From the NCBI GenBank assembly GCA_965371245.1, contig CBDUXT010000005.1:1-64000 (forward strand): 64,000 nt of DNA, read 5' to 3'. Made by a program: the position numbers and the translations under genes. This DNA is from CBDUXT01 sp965371245 (lineage in GTDB: Bacteria; Planctomycetota; Phycisphaerae; UBA1845). This document shows positions 1 through 7,155 of the stretch, piece after piece; the stretch's first letter is position 1, and each line of letters starts with the position of its first letter. The notes beneath the pieces were generated by a model. That model had not been told where the DNA came from, ran no database searches, and saw only the letters and a program-made list of their open reading frames with translations.

Positions 1-143
1 CAACTGGGAACCACGTTGACCGGGTCGCCGTTGTCATCCACCAACACCAGGTTCTGTGGATTCGAGCCGTCCAGGCAGACCTCGCAGCCGACACAACCGG
101 GCAGCTTCGTGAAGCTGATGTTAACGAGTCGTTCGCCGCGCAC
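1..143 (-). CDS. C-terminally incomplete Cys-rich protein fragment, runs off left edge
   Basis: On the minus strand an open frame runs from a possible GTG at 143 to the window edge. Its codons end mostly in G or C, as in real genes here, and it reads like an extracellular protein (CVGCEVCLDGS, then NLVLVDDNGDPVN). The plus-strand frame over the same bases has poor codon bias. The stretch upstream of about base 120 is antisense to the alkA-like gene, so the true start is unknown and the N-terminus may be an artefact of a rearrangement. No family is recognised. Confidence 0.35.
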   Translation of the reverse strand, partial: MRGERLVNISFTKLPGCVGCEVCLDGSNPQNLVLVDDNGDPVNVVPS

Positions 144-149
144 TACCGC

Positions 150-1103
150 ATGCCGCCAGGTCGTCTTCGCCAACGCACGGGCGCGGAACGGACGGACGGC
201 TCGTTGACACCGCGTCTGTCGTACCGACCGCCGCTTGCGTGGGAAGCCATACTTGGGTTCCTTGAACGACGCGCGATCGCCGGTGTCGAGGAGGTGGCCG
301 AGGGCAGCTACCGACGCACCGTGGCCCTGGGCGAGCATGCCGGATGGATCGAAATTGCACGAAACGGAGATCACCACTCGCTGGTCGTCCGGACCTCGTC
401 GATACTCGCTCCGATGCTTCAACCGTTGCTGGCTCGGCTGCGCGATCTGTTCGACCTACACGCCCGACCTGATGTGATCGACGAACATCTAGCCGCCGCC
501 GCGACGCTCTCCAGGCTTGTAAGTAAGCGCCGCGGGCTACGCGTGCCCGGCGCGTTCGATGGATTCGAGCTTGCCTGGCGAGCCATTCTCGGGCAACAGG
601 TCTCGGTCCGCGGGGCAAGCACACTCGCGGGCCGCTTCGCGCAGCGGTTCGGTGCGAAGGTGAAAACGCCGTTTCCAAACCTTACGCACCTCACGCCGAC
701 ACCCGACTCCATCGCGGCGGCGCGGCCGAAGGAGATTGCGAAGATCGGGCTGCCGCTCGCGCGTGCGTCCTCGCTCCGCGACTTGGCCGCTCTTTGCCTG
801 GAGGAGCCGTCGCTGCTTCGCCCCGGGTCTTTCGTACAAGAAACATCCGCGCGACTGCTCGCGATACCCGGGTTGGGCTCGTGGACTGCCTCATACATTG
901 CCATGCGAGCACTGCATTGGCCGGACGCCTTTCCGGATACGGACCTAGGCATCCGGCACGCGCTTAGTCTCAATCGCGCGCGGGACATCGTCAAGACATC
1001 GCAGCCGTGGCGCCCGTGGCGCGCCTACGCGGCCATGCACCTTTGGATGCAACTATCGGAGGATCAACCATGCCGGCAGAACCGACAACATTCACAACCT
1101 TGA
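150..1103 (+). CDS. alkA: DNA-3-methyladenine glycosylase II (AlkA-type), 5' truncated
   Basis: This removes alkylated bases in base-excision repair. After the AlkA N-terminal domain, an HhH-GPD domain shows FELAWRAILGQQVSVRG, the helix-hairpin-helix IPGLGSWTASYIAMRAL and the catalytic Asp in FPDTDLGIRHAL. The residues just before the ATG (VNESFAAHYRMPPGRLRQ, from about base 120) match the end of the AraC-type DNA-binding domain found in Ada-AlkA fusions, so a longer fusion probably once existed. The frame is open to base 3, but bases 1 to 120 look like coding sequence of the opposite strand, suggesting truncation near 120. The ogt gene overlaps its end by 34 bp. Confidence 0.75.
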   Translation: MPPGRLRQRTGAERTDGSLTPRLSYRPPLAWEAILGFLERRAIAGVEEVAEGSYRRTVALGEHAGWIEIARNGDHHSLVVRTSSILAPMLQPLLARLRDLFDLHARPDVIDEHLAAAATLSRLVSKRRGLRVPGAFDGFELAWRAILGQQVSVRGASTLAGRFAQRFGAKVKTPFPNLTHLTPTPDSIAAARPKEIAKIGLPLARASSLRDLAALCLEEPSLLRPGSFVQETSARLLAIPGLGSWTASYIAMRALHWPDAFPDTDLGIRHALSLNRARDIVKTSQPWRPWRAYAAMHLWMQLSEDQPCRQNRQHSQP

Positions 1104-1555
1104 ATTCCCCGTTTGGCAACATCGTGATTGCGGGCGTGGCTGGAAAGATTCGGAGCATGCACGTCGTGACCGAGGATGGCCGGTTCGCGGCGCAGCCATC
1201 ATGGAGTCGTGCGGATGACGAGTTTGCCGAAGCCGGCGCGCAACTGGAAGCATATTTTGCCGGCAAGCTACGGAAGTTTTCGCTCCCTCTGGAACTCGTG
1301 GGCACCCCGTTCCAGAAGGACGCGTGGCGAATCCTTCGCGCGGTGCCTTACGCAACGACAACGACATATGGCGAAATCGCGCGCATGATGGGCCGCCCCA
1401 ACGCAAGCCGCGCGGTCGGCGGTGCCATGAATCGCAACCCCATCACGATCATCGTCCCGTGCCATCGAGTACTTGGCCAAGACGGGGCTCTGATGGGGTA
1501 CCTCAACGGCACGGAAATGAAGCGCCGCCTGTTGGCGATGGAGGCTGCGAATTGA
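1070..1555 (+). CDS. ogt: Methylated-DNA--protein-cysteine methyltransferase
   Basis: This suicide enzyme transfers the alkyl group from O6-alkylguanine to its own cysteine. The 161-aa protein has the Ada/Ogt C-terminal domain: FQKDAWRILRAVPYATTTTY, the Arg finger region NASRAVGGAMNRNP and the acceptor motif VPCHRV with Cys131. The ATG at 1070 is chosen because GGAGG lies 7-8 bases upstream; a longer frame opens at 1007 without a ribosome site. It overlaps the alkA-like gene by 34 bp, so the two are co-translated and form an alkylation-repair pair. A second, distant copy lies at 20475-21017. Confidence 0.9.
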   Translation: MPAEPTTFTTLNSPFGNIVIAGVAGKIRSMHVVTEDGRFAAQPSWSRADDEFAEAGAQLEAYFAGKLRKFSLPLELVGTPFQKDAWRILRAVPYATTTTYGEIARMMGRPNASRAVGGAMNRNPITIIVPCHRVLGQDGALMGYLNGTEMKRRLLAMEAAN

Positions 1556-1670
1556 AATCCGAACGAAAGTAGGCGGGTGGCCCATTCATCGCGCAGCGAT
1601 GGGTGGGGTCACGATGGCCACACCATCGACGGCTCGCAAAATCTCGGACCGAATTGGTCGATGACGTGCC

Positions 1671-2150
1671 CTATACTCTCGATCCGATACGGCCGTATCG
1701 ACGATGCACCATCAGGGATCCGAGGGCGATTAACAGTACCGTTGCAACGACAAGGCCACGCCCGGATACAGCGGGTATGGGCGGGGGTATGGACGGAGAA
1801 CTGCATGCACCATCTCCGCACGTCGTTCCCTCGCCCTGCGGGACGCCGCCGGATTCCAAACAACACAGCGGACTTCCCGACGAGGAAAACTCGTCACGGC
1901 ACAGTGGATCGGTACCAAAAGAAAGGCAGCAAGCCTGCGGGGCACCGCAGGTGGTTCCGGCATGGAACATTCCCACCGCTTTACAACTGTTTTCATCCGT
2001 GTCTGCACAGCCTTCATAGAGAAGGGGACCGTCGGTAACATCCTGGCAGCAAGCACCGGTTTGGGCATAGGCAACGACCGGCGAGAACAAGACAATCCCC
2101 ACGTATCCGTTTAGGAAGAACGCAACTCGAAGACTCAATCCTCTCAACAT
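1671..2150 (-). CDS. Secreted Cys-rich GACC-module protein with IPTL-CTERM-like tail
   Basis: The 159-aa protein has a signal peptide (residues 1 to about 30, ending VVAYAQ). About 95 Cys-rich residues follow, with repeated GACC/QACC/LCC and GTTCG patterns. The C-terminus has a short Pro-rich motif (IPPPIPAVSGRG), one hydrophobic helix and a basic tail (HRRYGR). That tripartite tail resembles IPTL-CTERM signals, which exosortase-type enzymes cleave, so anchoring and processing at the cell surface is inferred. The same modules occur four times in the 669-aa protein at 45820-47829. No enzymatic domain is visible. Confidence 0.7.
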   Translation of the reverse strand: MLRGLSLRVAFFLNGYVGIVLFSPVVAYAQTGACCQDVTDGPLLYEGCADTDENSCKAVGMFHAGTTCGAPQACCLSFGTDPLCRDEFSSSGSPLCCLESGGVPQGEGTTCGDGACSSPSIPPPIPAVSGRGLVVATVLLIALGSLMVHRRYGRIGSRV

Positions 2151-2390
2151 GGCTTACCTCCAAGTGCTCTCGTGATGCCCGAGAATTCCTGTCAAACCGA
2201 GATTTCCTAGTTGCCGAGCGTATGACAGGATCTTACCGACTCAAACTGACCGATTCCACGCCGCCACGAGCTTGTCAAGGGCGCGTGGCGTGCCCAAACC
2301 ATCGGCGCGGGAAGGTTTGCCCTCACGATCAGGGAAAAGACCGTCAACACGCGGGATGAGCGGCCCATCCTTGCGGTCCTACACGCACGA

Positions 2391-2777
2391 TCAAGCCTCG
2401 TCGTCTGCTCCGCCGGGGACATCGAGGAAGCTTCCACATTCCGGGCAGGCCTGCACGGACCCTACCTGCTCGGCATCGAACGAACACATCCGGCCGCAGT
2501 CCTCACAGACAACGTCGATGTCAGCGGCATCGATCGCCGTGGTCCGGCCACGTTCTTTGTCATGTTCGGCGAGGGCGGCGGCGGCGCGCTCGGCCGTCAC
2601 CGCGTCAGGGACGAAGACGGCGACGCCTTGGTGATCGGTCACGCCGAAGGCGAGGACTCCGGGGTTGTCCTGCCCGATGATGGTCGCATCGATTCCAGAC
2701 TCATCGAGCCACGCCACGATCAGTTCGGCCTCCTCAACGCTGCCGGTTCGTCGGATGCAAACAGGGCTTTCGATCAT
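2391..2777 (-). CDS. DUF2007-like signal-transducing domain plus zinc ribbon
   Basis: The 128-aa protein begins with a fold typical of small 'putative prokaryotic signal transducing' proteins (VCIRRTGSVEEAELIVAWLDESGIDATII). The C-terminus has two CxxC pairs (CEDCG and CPECG), giving a four-Cys zinc ribbon. The ATG at 2777 is preferred over an upstream ATG at 2807 because GGAGA precedes it by about 7 bases. The function is unknown; such proteins are common and conserved in Planctomycetes. It is monocistronic, facing a repeat-filled spacer. Confidence 0.7.
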   Translation of the reverse strand: MIESPVCIRRTGSVEEAELIVAWLDESGIDATIIGQDNPGVLAFGVTDHQGVAVFVPDAVTAERAAAALAEHDKERGRTTAIDAADIDVVCEDCGRMCSFDAEQVGSVQACPECGSFLDVPGGADDEA

Positions 2778-2930
2778 TGTGATTCTCCAAAGGCGATGTA
2801 GCTGCACGCCGCCCGTCGGCGTCTCGAATGGCTACAGAGTCGAACACCGCGGCGACCCACGGTTGGTGCCGTCGGGTGCGTGACAGTCTTGGCGGACCGT
2901 GCAAAGCCATCTTGACGGCGCCACGCCGCG

Positions 2931-3026
2931 TCAGAGCCGTGGGCGCAAGCCCACGGACACGATGCGAACAAGCACAGGGCTTCTACGATACCAGACCGGT
3001 CACAGGGCTCGCGCCCCGTGCTCTGA
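2931..3026 (-). repeat. Two-hairpin TCAGAGC/GCTCTGA element
   Basis: The element starts TCAGAGC and ends GCTCTGA and holds two hairpins: GTGGGCGCAAGCCCAC near the left end and a CAGGGCTCGCGCCCCGTG stem near the right. It is the reverse-complement relative of copies at 33043-33111, 45595-45664 and 17650-17707. The stems differ in sequence but keep pairing. Confidence 0.65.
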
Positions 3027-3247
3027 AAACTGCCCGCCGATTCGGTCTTGCACCCGGAAAGGAGCGTGCCGTCGGCCCCGGTCACCTTGCTTGACCACGA
3101 GGGTCCTATACACCTATTCTACCTCACGAAATGGGCACGTGCGGGGATTCTTCCACGACGGCACCCGTTCGCGGCGGGCGTGGGTGCGCCACCCTCGCGA
3201 AGCAAGGTTCGGGAACGAATGGACCAAGTGACGGCCTGGGGTCTCGT

Positions 3248-3293
3248 CCATCCCCCACTCTTCGCCAAGAGCGAAGGATGAGGCACCCATCCC
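3248..3293 (+). repeat. REP-like repeat (CCCCCAC..TTCGCCAA..GCGAAGG)
   Basis: CATCCCCCACTCTTCGCC is followed by a complementary GCGAAGG half and the end GGCACCC. The same unit occurs at 36342-36404 (inverted) and 36641-36680 beside a RAYT remnant, so this is probably a dispersed REP-like copy. Confidence 0.6.
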
Positions 3294-3605
3294 TGAACAC
3301 GGCCCCACGCCGATTGCGTCACGGACCCGCCGTCCGGATACCGTTAGCGCCGAGACCGACGTCCGGCCGCACGCCCGTTTCCGTGCAGCGTCTCGACACG
3401 ATCGGGGCCGGTGCGCGGGCTTCGATCGTCCGATCACCGCGACAGCTCCAAGCCGCGCGCCATCTTCGAGTCGTGTGTCTGCGCCGCCGCGAACGGCGAC
3501 CGCTTCGTCGATCCTCAAGTGTCCGGACCGGTGAACCGCTACAGTAGCAGAGACCTTGTGCCTGCCGGGGGAAACACGGCGACGACCTTGCGAGGGGTAA
3601 GACGA

Positions 3606-4331
3606 ATGAAACCCACCCACATCATGCGCCTGCTCCTGGCCGCCTCCATGGCATTGGGATCATCGGGCTGCGCCGTGCCGGAGTATGACACGGCCGTGGC
3701 GGTGCCTCGGACGCGCGTCGCAAGAACCAAGCCGCGCGCCACGCCGCTCGTGGGTAGACCCCGAAAAAGTGTAGCGCGGGCAGCCCGGCTGCAGGGCTTG
3801 ACGATCATCGTCGATGCCGGCCACGGCGGGCACGACCGCGGGGCACGGGGCGTCTCCAGCGTGCCGGAGAAAGCGGTCAACCTGAGCATCGCCATGAAGG
3901 TGGCACGGACACTCCGGCGCGGCCGGGCAAACGTAATCACCACGCGCACGCGCGACCGGTTTGTCACGCTTGAGGACCGCGCCGCGCTGGCTGACAAGAG
4001 CCATGCCGACCTGTTCGTTTCGATCCACTCGGATTCCGCCCCCAACCGGAACGCCACGGGGGCGACCGTCTACATTGCCGAAAACGCGTCGGCCCGGAGC
4101 CGGCGGGCGGGGAAGCGGATCGAGGCTGCCCTGCGGCGTGCGGGCATCAAGACGCGCGGCGTCCGACGAGCGGGCTTCCACGTTCTCGTTGGCCACACCC
4201 GCCCGGCCGTGCTCGTCGAATGCGGCTATTTGACCAACCGCGGCGAGGCGCGACGCCTCGGAAACGACGCCTACCGCACAAAGGTGGCCAACGCGATCGC
4301 CGACGGGATCAGTAAGCACTTCCAACGTTAG
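3606..4331 (+). CDS. N-acetylmuramoyl-L-alanine amidase lipoprotein
   Basis: This zinc amidase (Amidase_3 family) cuts the amide bond between muramic acid and the peptide stem of peptidoglycan. The 241-aa protein starts with a lipoprotein signal ending in LGSSGC (Cys22), which places it on a membrane facing the periplasm. The zinc and catalytic residues are visible in order: His in VDAGHGGHDRG, Glu in VPEKAVNLS, His in VSIHSDS and catalytic Glu in VLVECGYLTN. The ATG at 3606 gives the lipoprotein signal; a longer frame from 3411 lacks start features. The family normally lacks a lipid anchor, so anchoring is a mild oddity. Confidence 0.9.
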   Translation: MKPTHIMRLLLAASMALGSSGCAVPEYDTAVAVPRTRVARTKPRATPLVGRPRKSVARAARLQGLTIIVDAGHGGHDRGARGVSSVPEKAVNLSIAMKVARTLRRGRANVITTRTRDRFVTLEDRAALADKSHADLFVSIHSDSAPNRNATGATVYIAENASARSRRAGKRIEAALRRAGIKTRGVRRAGFHVLVGHTRPAVLVECGYLTNRGEARRLGNDAYRTKVANAIADGISKHFQR

Positions 4332-4382
4332 CCAGCCGTTCAAGAATGTGGCACCAGAGTATCAGCCTTCTTCGACGGACGG

Positions 4383-4769
4383 CTACGCGGAAGCTCCATC
4401 GGCGACATGCGGCTCGCCCGTCGCGCCGGAAAACACCCAACCGCCGGGTTCTCGAGCCAGGCGGAATCGACCCTCCAATCGACCCCCGCCCAAGGAAAAG
4501 GCGCATTTGCTATCTGTGAATTTTTCAAATTCAACCGCTCCGGAGTCCACCCGGCGCACCGTTCCGCGGTTCCCGCTGACGGGCCCTTCGTAGGTCAGGT
4601 AGGCGATTCGGTGGTCCCCGATGCGCCGCGCGCGGATCGGCAGCGAGGCCGGTTGGTCTGGTTCGGCCGACAACTGCCAGGTGATCAGCACGTCGCCACG
4701 CTCCAACATCAAATCCCAGTGCTCGCCTCCGGCAAGCTGATGGTGTAGAATTACGTATCTGGTAGGCAT
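4383..4769 (-). CDS. LigD-type 3'-phosphoesterase domain protein
   Basis: The 128-aa stand-alone protein matches the phosphoesterase module of bacterial NHEJ ligase LigD, which trims 3' phosphates and ribonucleotides at breaks. The conserved set is visible: HH near residue 9, HWDLML (His and Asp), DHRIAYLTYEGPVSGNRG with the later His and the EG..G turn, and a C-terminal WVFSG. The ATG at 4769 starts directly at the fold (MPTRYVIL); the 50 codons upstream have no homology-like character. No ligase or Ku gene lies nearby. Such short forms are common in Planctomycetes; their substrate is not established here. Confidence 0.75.
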   Translation of the reverse strand: MPTRYVILHHQLAGGEHWDLMLERGDVLITWQLSAEPDQPASLPIRARRIGDHRIAYLTYEGPVSGNRGTVRRVDSGAVEFEKFTDSKCAFSLGGGRLEGRFRLAREPGGWVFSGATGEPHVADGASA

Positions 4770-4904
4770 GATATGTTGGACCGGCGCGGGTCCGCCATGT
4801 GGCGATCCGCGAGAGACTACGTTGGCCGATGCCGGGTCGCGGGTCGGCAAGAAAACGCAGGATCCGTCTGCCGCGGCCGTCAAGGATGAAACGAGGTTAC
4901 GACC

Positions 4905-5633
4905 ATGTGTGACCCGCAACGGAATGCGCGATCCCGCTTTGCAGGGCGTCTCGCTCTTGTCTTCGCCTCGGCGTTCTCAATGCTCAGCGTCGGGTGCGGC
5001 CCCACTTATCTGCAACTACGCCGACACGGTCAAGAGTCCATGGCCTCGGGTGCCTTCGGGCCGGCTCGGCACTTCTTCGTCCAAGCCGAGGAGCTTAGTC
5101 CGCAGCGCGTCGCGAACCTAAGCGACCTGGGTACCTGCTGCCTCGCGCTTGCCCGCGGAAAGTTTGCCGAAGACAACCAGGCGGCCGCTCTGCGCGAGCT
5201 TGACAACGCCATCGCGTACTACACACGGGTAATCGACATTCGGCCAGCGCACCAGCCCGCCCTTGAAGGCAAGAATACCGCGTTGGAACTCAAGGGGCGT
5301 TTCGACGAGGCGCTTCGGCATGCCGAGTGGGCCGCCGAGGTCGTGGGACCATCCGCCCGGCAGTTTGTCTTCCTTGCCCGAGAGCTCGACGAACGAGGCG
5401 ACGCCGATGGGGCCTTGTTGCGCTATCGCCAGGCGGTGGCCGTCGAACCCCAGAACCCCGTGGGACACGTTGCGTTTGCCCGGTTCCTGCTTCGTCACGA
5501 TTCCGAGACAGCCGCTGTCTACCACCTCCAAAACGCCTACCGGCTCTCGCCGGAGAACACGTGGGTGGTCGATGAACTCGCCGCCCGCGGTGCCTTGCCA
5601 CCGCTGGGTCGGACGGCCCAGGGCTACCCGTAG
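4905..5633 (+). CDS. TPR-repeat lipoprotein
   Basis: The 242-aa protein has a signal peptide ending SVGC (lipid Cys31) and about five tetratricopeptide-like helical repeats (for example ALRELDNAIAYYTRVIDIRPAHQPALEG and AVEPQNPVGHVAFARFLL). It probably serves as a periplasmic scaffold for protein complexes; the partner is unknown. The gene ends 40 bp before the insertion site of the NYN element, which therefore did not break it. Confidence 0.8.
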   Translation: MCDPQRNARSRFAGRLALVFASAFSMLSVGCGPTYLQLRRHGQESMASGAFGPARHFFVQAEELSPQRVANLSDLGTCCLALARGKFAEDNQAAALRELDNAIAYYTRVIDIRPAHQPALEGKNTALELKGRFDEALRHAEWAAEVVGPSARQFVFLARELDERGDADGALLRYRQAVAVEPQNPVGHVAFARFLLRHDSETAAVYHLQNAYRLSPENTWVVDELAARGALPPLGRTAQGYP

Positions 5634-5681
5634 AGCCCGCCCGCCCGGGTCCGGCGGTGCGAAACGGCGTGTGCAGGGTTC

Positions 5682-5693
5682 GGTAGTGTCCTA
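5682..5693 (+). repeat. Left terminal inverted repeat of NYN element
   Basis: GGTAGTGTCCTA, preceded by the duplicated target CAGGGTTC (5674-5681). It is perfectly complementary to 6634-6645. Confidence 0.85.
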
Positions 5694-5967
5694 TATTTGC
5701 GGGGATCAGGTCATCAACGGTCCAGATTGACCACGCGCTCCTCACGACGATTATGGCTGGCTTGGGCAAGGTCCACGTCAAGAAGGCGGAAACTCCGCAG
5801 GATGAGACGCCGGAAGATCAACGAACGTAATCTTTCGACGCGGTGCGTACTAGTCGCAGCCGGAGGTTGCGATAGAAAATCCAGTGGTGCTTTTCTTGTG
5901 CGTGATTTCTTGTAAAATAAGGCATTTTTGTCATATCATGGCTGCGTGGACGATGTATACTCTAGTA

Positions 5968-6052
5968 CAGAATCTCCCCCGGCGTTCTGCGGGATGTCGG
6001 GATAGACTACCTTTTCTTGTTGAAGACGTACCTCTCTCGGTACGTCTTTTTT
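5968..6052 (+). ncRNA. Candidate ~85-nt small RNA inside the NYN element
   Basis: A strong -10-like TATACT lies at 5956-5961, with TTGTCA at 5928-5933 as a poorly spaced (22 bp) -35. Downstream come a hairpin (CCCGGC 5978-5983 pairing with GTCGGG 5996-6001) and then a perfect 10-bp stem followed by six T residues. A transcript would end 20 bases before the NYN start codon. It could instead be an attenuated 5' leader of the NYN mRNA. No known RNA family is recognised. Confidence 0.4.
6023..6052 (+). terminator. Rho-independent terminator upstream of NYN gene
   Basis: AAGACGTACC (6023-6032) pairs perfectly with GGTACGTCTT (6039-6048) across a 6-nt loop and runs into TTTTTT. It sits between the candidate RNA and the NYN gene, so it would either end that RNA or attenuate the gene. 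Confidence 0.85.
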
Positions 6053-6071
6053 CGTTGAGTTAGGTTGGTTC

Positions 6072-6626
6072 ATGGACCGAGTCGCCATCTTCATCGACGG
6101 AGCCTACTTGGACTACGGTTTGCGTGATGAATTTGGGTCAGCCCGAATTGACTATGGCGGGCTGGCAAATCATCTTGCGGGCGGTAAAGAGATTCTCAGA
6201 ACCTACTATTACCACTGCCTGCCGTACCAATCAGATCCGCCAGTGACGGACGAAGCAGAAAAATTCGGTCGCGCTCAATCATTCATGGCTCAGCTTGATC
6301 GGCTCCCCCGGTTTGCAGTACGGCTCGGGAAACTTGCTTTTCGTGGACTTCGTGATGACGGTCGCCCTATTTTCGTTCAGAAGCGAGTGGACATTATGCT
6401 CGGTGTCGATCTCGTGCTTCTTGGTGTAAAAGGGCAGATTTCGACTGCCGTGCTCTTGGCTGGTGATAGCGACTTTCTACCTGCCGTGGAAATCGTCCGG
6501 CAAGAGGGCGTGGTGGTTCATCTCTATCATTTTACCAGACATCAGGCACACCGCGAGCTTTGGGATTCTTGTGATGAACGAACCGCCATCAGCCAGGACT
6601 TGATCGAGTCAATTCCGCGATTGTAA
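6072..6626 (+). CDS. NYN/LabA-like PIN-fold ribonuclease
   Basis: The 184-aa protein has the NYN (DUF88/LabA) fold related to PIN nucleases. The acidic metal-binding residues are visible: Asp in VAIFIDGAYLDYG (residue 9), Asp in QKRVDIMLGVDLV and Asp residues in LLAGDSDFLPAVE. Family members cleave RNA or act in RNA processing. It is the only intact gene of a TIR element (5682-6645). Codon use is more A/T-rich than in the flanking genes, which agrees with recent arrival. The start is the ATG 20 bp after a terminator, with a weak AGGTTGG upstream. Confidence 0.85.
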   Translation: MDRVAIFIDGAYLDYGLRDEFGSARIDYGGLANHLAGGKEILRTYYYHCLPYQSDPPVTDEAEKFGRAQSFMAQLDRLPRFAVRLGKLAFRGLRDDGRPIFVQKRVDIMLGVDLVLLGVKGQISTAVLLAGDSDFLPAVEIVRQEGVVVHLYHFTRHQAHRELWDSCDERTAISQDLIESIPRL

Positions 6627-6633
6627 CTCAAAC

Positions 6634-6645
6634 TAGGACACTACC
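6634..6645 (-). repeat. Right terminal inverted repeat of NYN element
   Basis: TAGGACACTACC, followed directly by the second copy of the 8-bp duplication CAGGGTTC (6646-6653). Confidence 0.85.
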
Positions 6646-6735
6646 CAGGGTTCCCAGGGGGTTGAAACCCCGGAGGGTCGGGGTAGAATCAGGGGCTCGA
6701 ATTGCGTGACGGCTCCAAAGGTAGGCGACGCTGAC

Positions 6736-6993
6736 ATGAAAAAAGACATCCACCCCGAATACGTTGATTGCACGATCAAGTGCGGCTGTGGAACCAGTTG
6801 GCAATCTCGGAGCACGGTTCCCGAGATCAAGGTCGAGATCTGCTCGTCCTGCCACCCGTTCTATCAAGCGGACGGCGCGAGCCGGTTCGTGGACACCTTG
6901 GGTCGGGTTGATCGGTTCACCAAGAAGTTCGGCGGCGAGTACTTCAAGAAGCCGCAAAAGAAGACGAAGAAAGCGAAGTTCTTCCGCCTCTAG
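6736..6993 (+). CDS. rpmE: 50S ribosomal protein L31
   Basis: The 85-aa protein matches zinc-type L31: MKKDIHPEY start, Cys16 and Cys18 (IKCGCGTSW), Cys36 and Cys39 (ICSSCHPFY) and the FTKKFG segment. The four Cys bind zinc in the C+ form of the family. The C-terminal Lys-rich extension is usual. The ATG at 6736 is chosen over one at 6706 because L31 begins MK-DIHP. It is followed by a strong terminator and then prfA, a common bacterial order. Confidence 0.95.
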   Translation: MKKDIHPEYVDCTIKCGCGTSWQSRSTVPEIKVEICSSCHPFYQADGASRFVDTLGRVDRFTKKFGGEYFKKPQKKTKKAKFFRL

Positions 6994-7016
6994 CTGCGGA
7001 AGTCTCGACGATCAAG

Positions 7017-7059
7017 ACCACGCGCGTCCGTTCTGACTCGACGGCGCGCGTGGTTTTTT
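7017..7059 (+). terminator. Terminator after rpmE
   Basis: ACCACGCGCG (7017-7026) pairs with CGCGCGTGGT (7045-7054), followed by a T run to 7059. It separates rpmE from prfA. Confidence 0.85.
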
Positions 7060-7155
7060 GCGTGGATTGCCGGGCACTTAACCGCCGCGCCCTTGCCCCG
7101 ATCTTCGACGGGCCGCATGGCGCGATGATGACAGTCCAGACGAGAGCGCGTTCTC

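Larger units (their letters stand above)
2778..3605. other. 828-bp spacer with dispersed palindromes
   Basis: No convincing gene is seen; frames on both strands have Arg-rich composition typical of antisense high-GC DNA. It contains a TCAGAGC-type two-hairpin element (2931-3026) and a CCCCCAC/TTCGCC repeat (3248-3293) that has relatives at 36342 and 36641. Confidence 0.6.
5682..6645 (+). mobile_element. Transposase-less TIR element carrying a NYN-domain gene
   Basis: The element is bounded by GGTAGTGTCCTA at 5682-5693 and its exact reverse complement TAGGACACTACC at 6634-6645. Immediately outside, CAGGGTTC occurs on both sides (5674-5681 and 6646-6653), an 8-bp target-site duplication. Perfect ends plus an intact duplication indicate recent transposition. 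The 964-bp interior holds one intact gene (NYN, 6072-6626), a hairpin-rich leader with an intrinsic terminator, and no transposase, so it must be mobilised in trans. An 8-bp duplication with GG-starting ends fits IS1595-type transposases from memory of that family, but this is not proven. Its AT content is higher than that of the flanks. Confidence 0.85.

Noticed and set aside
5687..5830. 47-codon open stretch at the left end of the NYN element (contains MAGLGKVHVKKAETPQ)
   Set aside because: No start with a ribosome site, no recognised similarity and too short to call a transposase remnant.
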